Position numbers and translations under genes: made by a program | The notes under the pieces: model-generated | The model's input: only the letters and a program-made list of their open reading frames with translations | The model's database searches: none | Told to the model about the DNA's origin: nothing | Shown here: one piece after another, positions 13,901 to 25,900 of the stretch | Position numbering within the stretch: the stretch's first letter is position 1 | Layout: each line of letters starts with the position of its first letter | Source: Chrysopilus asiliformis | Lineage: Eukaryota; Arthropoda; Insecta; Diptera; Rhagionidae | Length of the DNA stretch: 64,000 bases | Reading direction: 5' to 3' | Assembly: GCA_964034945.1 (NCBI GenBank) | Contig: OZ035962.1 | Location: 95,604,284-95,668,283 of the forward strand

Positions 13901-16900
13901 AAAAATTATAATAAGGAAATAAAGAATTTTTGAATTTTGAATTGAAATGAATAATGTACGCCGCAGGCGAAATTATTTAAACAGAATACGGCACAGTTAT
14001 TTAAATTAAGGTATACATACTCCCAAGCAAAAATTGACTTAATTATTTTGCGGTCTGTACGTTTTATAAATAGGCGGAAATTGCAACGGAATTTGCAATT
14101 AAAAAACAACAACAAAGAGATATACGCCGCAGGCCGCATTTTTTGAAATATATTACCTTTTGTGGGAAATTGTGGTAAAAATGTGTCGCAGTCGAAAAAA
14201 TGTACCTTGGAGCCAACCGAAATAGAGTACGTTTGTCATATTGAGTGATCGTTTTTTTTAGAGTTTGAAAAATTGTTCACGAATTTAAAACATAACAAAA
14301 GCTATAATTGCCAATCTGGCAATCATTGGAGACCCGTATGGTGATATTCGTATCAAAATTCGAACAGTTATACCAAAATTTCAATTTGAAGTCAAACTTT
14401 CCAATAAGATTTTTTAAAATTTATTCCAATCGGATTTTCCAATCGGATGTATGGGAGTTTTATGTAGAATCATATCCTAAATAACTTTTGTTCTTGGACT
14501 TTTTTGATAAGATGCACCGTTTTTGAGATATTCACAAAAAACGATTTCGTTCGTATGGGCGGTACCCCCCCCCCTAATGGTCCATTTTTGCCCATTAACG
14601 AACTTAGCCTCGCATTTTACGAAAAACGAATCTGCGCAAAATTTCAAGTCTCTAGCTCAATCCGTGCGCCTGCAATCCGCGCCACAGACAGACAGACGGA
14701 CGGACAGACAGACAGACGGACGGACAGACAGACAGACGGACGGACAGACAGACAGACAGACAGATAGATAGACAGACAGACGGACGGACTTGAAAAATTC
14801 AATTTTTTTTATCATTCTAAACACACTGATTTTTGTGTGTGATGACGGGATCTTGGCGTTACAAACGGTAAAGCAAAGTTAATATACCCTTTGGTTTCAC
14901 CATACGGGTATAAAAATCCGGGACAGATATTTCGTTTCTGGTACGCTGGGCCAACAAGTCTAAATCCGGGACTATCTCGGCGTGTAGTCACCCTATTTAT
15001 GGAAAAATATATAATGGCTGTTTTTATTTAAATGATTTTAACTTCTTGTCCGTAAATTGCATTATTTTTGCAAAATGAGCACAACTGGTTGGAATTTTTT
15101 TCCTTCATATACTTTAAGATAGGTACATTTAATTATATTTAATATCATAAAATTCCCTTATTAAACATTTACATTAATGAAGTCATCGTGTATTAGAGTA
15201 AAGGGGGTCCCCATTTTCCTACATCGAACGTAATTAAATAAATCAAGGCAAAAAGGATGATAATGACGATCAAAGGAAAAGTTTCCTTTGCTTCATTGTC
15301 GTCTACCCACACACTCGTGGCGTCTGTTTCTTAAGCCAATGTAATTATGGTACAAAATAAACTCGTTCCGGTAACAAAGTGTACCGTAAATGCACACTTA
15401 TTCAAATTAAGTTTTCCTTAACATAGGGGTGTGCAAGAAAACTTTCTGGCTTGCTTTACGTAAAAACATGTGGGTTGATGAGCAGTCATTTAAAATTTGC
15501 GCCTGTCATAATTTTGCTAAGAGACGGATTATGAGAGAGTTTCTGTTGGAAAGTTATACGTGATTAGTACACATTGAAAAGGAATTATTGAGTTAAATCA
15601 CCTGTAAAATGTTCAACCGTTCAATTGGACGCGATTTTTTGTGTTAGATAAAAGGTCTCTTGTGAAAGCATCCGTCATTAAAAAAATACACAAACCTCTC
15701 CTCGTAAACCCTCTTTCTTGTTATATTCTAAACCACTTAAAAAAAATCTGTCACAAAATAAGAGTCCGATACTAAATTTTCTTTGTAAAAAGCTGAAAAT
15801 AAAATTATCTTTTTTTGAAAATTTCAAAAAAAACCCGCTTTTTTAATTGAATATTTTCGTTTTTGCAGATATCGCAGATGGGGAAGAAACGAGTTTTAGC
15901 ATCAGCGAACATCAATATGAGAAAATATGCGAGTGTAGAATCTACACAACAAAGTTTCACATTAAGTCTGAAGCCGGTTTCAAGGAAAATTACCTCCGCT
16001 GATTTAGAGCTCACTATCAGTTGTGTTTTCCTTCGGGAAGGAAAAGCTACGTAAGTTTTATTTTCACAATCAGGGAATGTCCATAAAATACGTTAGATTT
16101 TAAGGGGGGTTGCGGTTGTGTCATACAAAAAAATAAGGAAAAAATGGGGGTGGGGTTAGAAGTGTAAAATTAGCATAACATATTCTATGGACAGCCCTTT
16201 AATTTTATTTGTACTTTTCGAAATTTTACAAATTTCAATTTCAGGGACGAAGATATGCAGAGCGTTGTATCTTTAATGTCTGTTAACAACAATTGTGATA
16301 TAGCACCACTTGACGATCTTGAGGACATTCCAGATTTAGAAAGTTCCGGAGATATATCAGAACATGTGCTGGACTTTACCCAACAATTGGATCAATTAAC
16401 GTCTAGCTTGAATGGTGGTGCTGACCTAGAAACTCCAATGAGCGGTAAGACAAATTTGATGTTAAAATCGAACTTTAAAAAAAAAACAAATTCTGTTTCT
16501 TTTTAGTTCCCTCTTTATCAGAGGATCCGACTCCATTGGCAGAAAATAATCACTTATATTTTGACTTGGAACCCGATATACCCGAACCGGAGAAACCGCC
16601 TGTGATATCGACGATAGAAGCGACACAACCGAGAGCAGTTCCTAGTTCTAATTATAAATCAGCAATCATAAGGCCCAGCGAATTTTCGACAGTGACAAGG
16701 AACAACATCGATTTAACCACCGACGAATTGGACAGAATACGACCAAGAAACCAAATTGACAATGGCTTCACGAAATATTTACCATCCACGGAGACAATAA
16801 AACTCCAAGAATCCAAATCAGCTGAGGAAAAGCTAGAGGTGGTCGTGAGTGAATCCACAGATAAAAATAATGCAAGACGTGAGGAAATCAAAATCAATAT

Positions 16901-19900
16901 AATTTCGGATGAGAAACCAAAGGATGCTGGCATTAATTCCGTACCAAAATGGGAAGCTAGAGAGAAAAATCGTGCTGAACTTTTACCGTTGAATCTGAAG
17001 AAGAACTACGAGAACGACAATAATAAAAAAGTGATCGAAAAAGTCAATTTAAAGGAGCGAACGCCCGGTCAGGACCTACTGGAATGGTGCAAGGAAGTGA
17101 CCAAGGACTATCCAAATGTTAAAGTCACCAATTTGACGACAAGTTGGAGAAATGGAATGGCTTTCTGTGCCGTCATTCACCACCATGAACCGGATTTGAT
17201 GTACGCTATTGAGAAATTCATCATATCATAAAAATAACCATGAAATTTTATCGCCTTCTTTACTATATTTTGCAGTGACATGACGAAATTGACACCACAC
17301 GATGTTGTCGGAAATTGCCGGATGGCTTTCGATGCAGCGGAATCTTTGGGAATTCCACGAGTTATTGAGCCACGTGACATGAATTTGCTAGCCGTCCCAG
17401 ATAAATTAGCCGTTATGACGTACTTACATCAGCTTAGAGCGCATTTTACAGGGAAACAATTACAAATCGAACAAATTGGTCAGTCCTAATTTTGTTGTTT
17501 GTTTTTGAAATTCTATTAAACTTTTATTTTTCTTGTATTGATGACTTATTGTAGGACAAACATCTGATGAAACCAGTTATGTGATAGGAAACTACAAGAC
17601 CGACAATCTATCGCAGAATATTTTAAATTTGAGTCATTTAAAGGCACATCTACAGCATCAAAATTCAATTGAGGAAGAAAATGGCGAGAATCGCTCACCG
17701 ACACAGAAGAAAGATGTTAAAAATCTCATCCTATCAAATTCGAGAAATCTTCTGGTGAAAGTTCTTTCGCCAGCGAAGGATAAGAATGCCTTGAATGCGG
17801 CATTGAATCAACCAATCGTTAAAATTAACAACGATCGGAATACACCTACTGGTGGTCCCACGGTCCCTTCAACAGGATCAGTTACAACAACACCTGGAAA
17901 TACTGGCCAAAATACCACCAATGATACCAAAGAGAAGCCAATATTGATGACGCGTCGAGAACTGACTGATCCATTTGGTAGTGATGACGAGGAAGATGAA
18001 CAGCAGCCGTCACAGCAGTATCTGTTGAATAAAACTGATGAAAATCAGACTGATGCAAGTACTGCTCCATCTCTTGATCCTGCAATGACGAACGTAAGTA
18101 TTTTGGATCGGGAATTGGAAATTCACTTAATTTTGTTCGAAATTTACGAATTTAATGCTTGCTTTTATCTAAAAAAAAAGGATTTAAATAGCTTTTCATA
18201 CAATATCACATGAGTATGTTAGCAGTTGGGATATATTGAAATGGTAGAAATGTAGATCGGTAGTCAGGTTTAAAATTATTTGACAAAAATTAAGTTATGA
18301 GTTATTTTGGGGGGGCTATACTGTTGAATGGACAACTATAATGTTGAATGGACAGTACTTGAAGAGTTTTCCAAAGGAACGTCACAGAGAATTTAAGAAA
18401 ATACTTGATTTAAACAACAACATTTTTATTCAAGAAAGTTTCAAAAATTGCAAAATATTTCAGGCATAATAATGGGATCAAGTTCAGCACTACTCTGTAC
18501 TTTTACGGCAAACAACTTAGGCCAGTTTATAAAATATTTTAAATCTTTTAGCGGTGATTTTTTTTAAATTCAATTTTTAGTACTCTTAGTATTTCGAATT
18601 TATAGATTATTTATTTAGTTACTCTTAGGCTGGTATTAGAGTTAATAAAGAGCACATCTAGAATTTTAGCAAATTTAGTTAAAATTAGAAAATTCTCTCA
18701 TAGTAAATTATTTGTTTGTGAGTGCACATAGTTATAAACTACTATATTTTTTTTTCTTTTCTGTAGTCTGTCAATCATCGTCGGAAAATCTGCGGAGCAA
18801 TTTGTTAGTCTGCTCATCAAGTGCTTGGTGTATTGTTATTGCAGTCCTTATTCTTATTGCAGTCCTTATTATTGTTATTGCAGTCCTTATTATAAATGGG
18901 GGGACTGCGCGGTTTTGTGGTTCGCAGTATGACAATTTTTTTTTAAATAATTTGCTAAGAAATCCCTTCAAGAGGGGTTAAGTGGGTGATGGGGAATTAC
19001 CATCTGAAAAAATAGTTGTCTAGTAGTTACGAAAAAATAGGTGTTAAGAAACTAATGCAGGTTTCACAAAATTTTTAGCGACCGCTAAATTCGTGTTACC
19101 GGGCGAAATTTAAGCAAAAAGAGCCTTCTAACTCGATTTAGCGGCCGCAGTAAATGTGTTAGACTGCAAATTTAAAAAAATGTTTAGTATCGTGGTCTTT
19201 GACTGTTATTTTCAAACTTTGTGTACGATTATGTCAAATACTATGGTTTTAGTCAAGAACTAGTCATCAAAATTTTGTTCAGGGCTTGTGTCCAGCGACA
19301 GCTAATTAGTACACTCATACCTCGCTATACGGCCGCTCTTTATACGGCTTTTCGCTATAACGGCCTTCTTTAATTATGGCACTTTTTCGATTTACGGCCC
19401 AAAATGTTTCGTTATACGGCCCAAAAAAAATTGCGAAAAAAAAACAAAAGCTATAATTGCCAATCTGGCAATTAATGAAAACCCGTATGGTGATTTAAGT
19501 GAACGGCGGTTCATTTTCGTCATCAGATTAGAACCGATTTAAACATTTTAAATTATGTTTTTTATTATGTATGTATATGGACATGTGCATATGAATTTTT
19601 TTAAATTTTTTTTAAGTTATCTTTTTATGTACATATGATTTTTTTTTGCTATTGAAGTCATCCTTATATTACTTGTTATGTATTTTTATTTTGTATGTAA
19701 GTATTTTTAAATGAAAAAAAAGAAAAAAAAATGCATTTTAAACTAAAAATTACGTTATTTAAAAGAAATTGGAACGGATCCTATTGAATTTGTATGGGTT
19801 TGTATGAAAATAATTGATTCATTATACGGCTTTTCGCTTTACGGCCAACTTTCTCGGAACGTATCTAGGCCGTAAAGCGAGGTATGAGTGTATATAAAAG

Positions 19901-22900
19901 GTTTTATTTCAAACGACTCAAAAAAAGTTGCATTTTGTTGAACAGTTGTATAAAAAACTGTTCATTTGTTGAACAGTGGTATCTTAACCCTTTAATGCAC
20001 GCTTGAGTTTGAAAAGGGCTGACGAGATATTGTTACGCAGAATACCAATTCTTTTATGGGAGAATTCTCAACGAAATATAAAAATATTGATATGAGGTGA
20101 TAGGGTGACATCTGGGATGGTTTACCACGTGGTTGGACGTGAATGTCATGTCGCTGGACACGAAGTGGTTTAGATTAATAATACAAATTGGTGCTCGCTT
20201 TTCATCAAACGATTCGAATTGAATATTTTTTAATCGCTTTTTGCTTTGTTTAATTTAGCTTATTATTTTTTTGTGTGATTACCATTTTAGAAATTACTAA
20301 CTAGACACAAAGAAATGCGAGAAAAAGCCAAAGTCATTATGGAGAAATTAAAAACACCGACAATAGAGAATGGCAAGGGTGACAATGACGTAAGTATTTT
20401 ATGGAAATTGTTTTTAAACTCCTTTATTTATCACACATCGCTTTTATACATTTGTACAATTTTATCACTATTTTAGTTTAAGAAACAAAAAATAAAACAA
20501 CCTGCGTTTTTTTATTCAAAAGTTTTCAATTAGTCCTGTATAAACAAATCGATTTTTATGTTTTAGGAGGAACGACAACAACGTCTTCGAGAACGTGCCC
20601 GTCGACTGATTGCTGAGACACGCTTGAAGTCAATGAGTTTGGATAGTCCTACATCGCCGATAAAAACGGTAGCACAGCGTATAACACTTTCCCCAGAACG
20701 CACCATTTCGCCAATTAACAATACCGAAGGTTTCGTATTCAATCAGATAAATGGAAGTCGAGAGGGATCCCCAATAAAGGGATTGATGTCGCCTTCGAAG
20801 AATCGGGACAAAATCACACCACCTAGAGATGTTCTAATCAATAACAAACTATCGTATGAGGAAAATGCAAGACATAGTCCCAGTAGAATGTTCGAAAGAA
20901 ATGGTAATAGTCCACTGCAATCGTTCAATTCGGTGCTGGAGAGGATCTCACCTAAAAGTGAAAAACGAGTAAGAAATAAAATTTTATTGTGGTCATATTC
21001 GAGAATTATTATGTATGTAAAAAAATGAAATTCTTTCAGACTGATCAATTGTCGTACATCGAAAGTGAAATGGAGGCGCTGGAAAGGGAACAGGAGGCCG
21101 TAGATCAGAAGGCTAGCAGCCTTGAGAAGAAACTGCGGGCGGTGATGGGTGGAAACTCAAGTAATTCATATGGTTTGAATTTCCTTAAATTTTTACGTCC
21201 TGGTGGTGGTTGTGTTAGAATAGAAGATTTATCCGATGTTAGTGATATCGATGGTGATGATGACGATGATAAAAACGATGCCAAACATGATGAACAAAAG
21301 AAATCTTGCAATGAGAATATTAGCAAAAATGATACAATTCAAAGTATTTTTCGCAGAGGCTCAAGATTTCTTAGTAAATCGGGTCAGTAGGGTTCAACAA
21401 TAGAATTGGCTTTGCTTTTTGATTTTTTTTTTGGTTTTAGATTTTCGAAAAACTTTAGAGATATTTTTACATAATGCTTATGAAATTTTTTATGAACAAT
21501 TCAAGCGGTTAATTGCTTTTATTGCGTACGTGCTTTTATCGAGTATATTTTAATCATTGGTTTTAGTTTTATGCCATCGACAGAGGTATAAATGCGCTTT
21601 GGAAACGTTTGGTTGAGTATAAATTTTTGTTTTATTAAAAGAGACGGCTTTTTTTGCTTTAAAAGTTTCAATCGAATATCAAATTTTCACAGCCAAATTT
21701 TATTAAATTAATTTTTTTTGAAAAATTCAACGAGTTTACGTAAGAAAATTTCGTTGAACGATTAAATGATGGTGCCCAAAATTTAATAACCCGCGATCAG
21801 TTTTATACGAACTTAATTGTGTTTCATCCACTTTTTGCATGTGCAAAAAAAAAAAAAACTCCCGCTCTTTATGAATCACAGAGAGCAGAATATATAATCA
21901 CTTTTTCGGGCACAAAGAACTTTGCTCAATGACAGCGAACTCAATGACCTTTGAATATTCCACGTAGAATTAATTGATTGTGTAGATTACAATTCTAAGA
22001 AGAATAATTAACAACTAGAGACATAGAAATTATGGATATGGGCTAGCTGTTTAATAAATTAAGCGATTTCGCAAAATTTGATGAAGCAAATAAAATTCAG
22101 TTTTTTAGAAATTTACTATAGAGAAATTTTTTTTATTGCCGATCAAATTAGACCAATAGCTCTCAGATATGCATGATAATTAGCATGCAGATAAGGTTTT
22201 TAGGAAACTTTTATCATAAAAGATTCTAGCCCCCAGGTTTTCTGGGAAAGTTGTAAATCAATTTTCCGGTTTTTCTCGAAACAAAATTTCAAATCTTTAT
22301 ACTATACGAAATTTCAAGTCTCTAGATCAGTCCTTTCGAAAGCTATGGTGTTCACGGACAGATGGACGGACGGACAGTCGGACGGATATGCGGAAATCAA
22401 AATCTTTTGTCATCTCTAACACCCTGGTGTAGTTCATTTTTGTGTACGAAGATTGGTTCGATAAACGGTATAATAAGTTTAATATACTCCTATATGATAT
22501 ATCGTCGGCTAAAACTGAAATTGTGCATTTGGTATAATTTTCGAGAAGAGCAATGAAAACCTTGTTAAATCGTTTTAATTCTCTTTCAATAACACTGAGT
22601 TTTCTTTAAATGAGAAAAATTGGGCTCAGTTTTCGTTAAATGAGACTCTGTTTTCTTTAAATGGAAATTAAAATGATTTAACAAGGTTTTTTATTGCTCT
22701 TCTGTCAAATTTGGTATAATGGACTTAGCACAATTTCACTTTTAGCCGACGATATCATATCTTAATATATAAAATCGTCTGTGCGTTTGTTCGTCTGATC
22801 ATCACGGCTAAACCACTGAAGCTATCCACGTCATATTCACACCATATGTTCGTGTGGTGCTCCGATCGGTTTTTGTTTCCATAAGACCCGGGTAGGTGGC

Positions 22901-25900
22901 GCTGGGGTCGAGTTTCGGGGCGCAGCCCCTAGTAGAGTATAATTAAAGATACTCAAAATCCTCTACATTTTTGTCTTTTACCGTAAATGGATATCTTTTA
23001 CCGTTATCAAGATATTTCAGATTTTGTAAAATAAAAGTTCTAATTTTTATATTAACTAATATTTTATTCGTCGGTTTATAGATCTTGTATAAGAAAGTCA
23101 TATCGTCGGCTAAAAGTGAAATTGTGCTAAGTCCATTTGGTATAATTTTCTCGAAGAGCAACGAAAACCTTGTTAAATCGTTTTAATTCTCTTTCAATAA
23201 CACTGAGTTTTCTTTAAATGAGAAAAATTGGGCTCAGTTTTCTTTTAATGAAACTCTGTTTTCTTTAAATGAAAATTAAAATGATTTAGCAATGTTTTTT
23301 ATTGCTCTTCTGTCAAATTTGGTATAATGGACTTAGTACAATTTCACTTTTAGCCGACGATATGCTGTTTAATCCGATTTTTTTTTGAAGAAAAACTTGA
23401 TGGTATATTTACTCGATTTCCTTTGAACATTGACTCAAAAAACCAACTCGAAATGTTTTTAAATGTACTTTCGAATTATTTATCCCAATTTTTAAAAGCT
23501 TTTTTATTAAACAATCGCTTTTAAATAAATCGTGAATAATCTATTTAATAAAAATGATTTATTTTTATTAGAAAAATTAAAATATTTGAAGTGACAAGAT
23601 TTTTTTTTTTACAATAAATTTTGCTTCAATTTGTTAATACAAATTTTCGCAATCAAAAACAAATATTTTTAATAATGCTACTGACACAACTAATCACTTT
23701 GGCGCTAATTTAACACTTTTGATTTAGTTAAAATAAATTACTGAACAATAATATCTAAAAATTGAATATAATTTGACAAACGTAACATTTTTTTTCTTTT
23801 GTAGAATCAGAAGAAACGGAGGAGCAACTTTTATCGCAATGGTTTACTCTAGTCAACAAAAAGAATGCATTGCTTAGAAGACAAATGCAACTCAATATAC
23901 TGTAAGATTTTCAGAAACATTCTTAAAAAAGTAGAAAACAATGTTTTTTTTGTGTTTTCCAGGGAACAAGAAAACGATTTGGAGCGTAAGTATGCACTTT
24001 TGAATCAGGAATTGAGAGCGGCACTTTCAGTGGAGGATTGGCGAAAGTCTGAGGCGCAACGGGAACGCGAGGCTTTACTTTTAGCAGAGTTAGTGGCAAT
24101 TGTTGATAAAAGGGATCAATTGGTGCAACATTTGCATACCCAAGAAAAGGCGTAAGTAGGAAATCAGTATAGAAATGTGCAAAATATTGTTAATGTCCTA
24201 TCCATTAAATATGTCACGGTAATTTTAGTTTCATTTTATTTCGAACCTCCTCTGTCCGTTAAATATAATTTATTAAACACACTTTTTATGTTTTCTATAA
24301 GAAAAAATATAAAAATCAGTTGAAAAATCCAAATCATATTGAAGCCCCGCACGTCCCCGCGGTATATGCCTATTGATTCATCTTGATGAGTCCGTAATCT
24401 GTCAAATTTTAAAATTCTATCTAACGTTATACTATGTAAGAAAGGTATTCAGCCCTATTCCCGTAACCGGCGGGACGTGTACGCCGCGGGATTTGGCGTT
24501 TCCCGCAGAAAATTTGCATTCTGCTAAACGCAATTGTCCCGGCGTGTGCCGTGGTGCTGAAAACGTTTTACTTTCGGTATTACCACTGAACAATTACTAT
24601 TATAGAATGGAAAGATCTAACAAAATTTTTTGTGTTGGGAGCGTATATCCGAAGATTTCTATAGCTGTTACATGACAGTGCACATGAACACTGAGCGATT
24701 TGGTGGTGTGTGGGAATATGGATTCCCATGTGTCACTTGAAATGAAAACAAATCAAAACAAAATCGGATAATGGAAATGTTTTATGGAGAATTTGATATT
24801 TCCATTAAATTAGTAATGTTCTTATGTGTTGAAAGGTGTTAAATTTAATTTAGTTTTAGTTTTTAATTGTTTTAAGGCCCGTTTATGTGCAATTCTGTCG
24901 ATCTTTCGTTATACTTTACCTTTCTGTTATTGATGGGACTCGCAAAAACTTTCTGTTTGGGTTTTTAATGGAATTAGCGGAACATTCCTTCACTAAATAG
25001 TGGTGAATTTGTGATTTATTCATTTTGATGTGAAATTTTGCAATGTTAACACGCCAAAATGTGATTATCCATCAAAATCAATCGTTGCAATGAAATGAAT
25101 CAATGTTGCAATGAAATGTCATGCAAAATGTAAACAAAAGTGCCAGCACTTTTCTGTGTGTATTGTAAAAGGGAATTCTATTTGATTTTTTTTTGGTCGA
25201 GTGTATGACAGCAGAAAGGGGAAGTGAGATAAAAAACCCGATTTCTATAGTGTAGTGCTTACTCTAGTGGAGGTTAATGAGGAAAGGCCTTACTTTCCAT
25301 TCTATATAATAGTTGTTCCGTGGTATTACACTAAACGCACCCGCGAATGTTTTGATTTTTCCATACATTTATTTCCCGCGAGTAAATCGTTGCGGGATCA
25401 ATCAATTAAATAGAAAGTTTGAATAAAAATGTGAATTTTATTTATACATTCAATGAATTTTAACTAAATAGGAAAAACTAACTAGACGCAGTACAATCAT
25501 TTAATTGAACAAATAAAACTACAATCATTTAATTGAACAAATAAAACTTCATGCGTATCAAATCAGCAAAATTGTCAAAATAGTCAGCGCGGGGCTGAAT
25601 AAAACTGTGTTTCTACGTCTACTAGAATAAGAAAATTTCATTCGATCGAGATAAAACTTGCGTGGCGTATACACGTCCCGCCGGTTACGGGAATAGGGGT
25701 GATTATCCCACCACTAGATGGAAACTACTATTTTATTTTTATAATAAATTTTAAAAAAATTTCTGGCCTTCAATTTCGCATTTTCTGTATGGGACTTAAT
25801 ACTGCCGTCAAACCACCATATACCCCATACCCTTAAATGTGTGACGTATTTTATAGACAGCCTCCAAAAATATTTTATATATAAAAGCCTCCAAAAATTT

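Larger units (their letters stand above)
9796..13948 (+). mobile_element. Jockey-clade non-LTR retrotransposon, apparently intact
   Basis: It contains a gag-like ORF1, an 8-nt overlap, and an endonuclease-reverse transcriptase ORF2 without RNase H, then about 250 bp of 3' UTR ending in an A/T-rich tail (AATAAAG followed by GAATTTT-type repeats near 13920-13948). Neither ORF has a stop or frameshift. It lies sense within EHBP1 intron 1. The 5' border is uncertain: the 13-bp GAGCCTTAAAAGA occurs just before ORF1 (near 9800) and again inside its start (near 9821). I could not define target duplications. Confidence 0.88.

Noticed and set aside
22943..23161. - strand ORF containing LADDMTFLY, resembling a reverse transcriptase motif
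   Set aside because: The motif comes from the TIR of the long-TIR MITE; no other RT motif is present.
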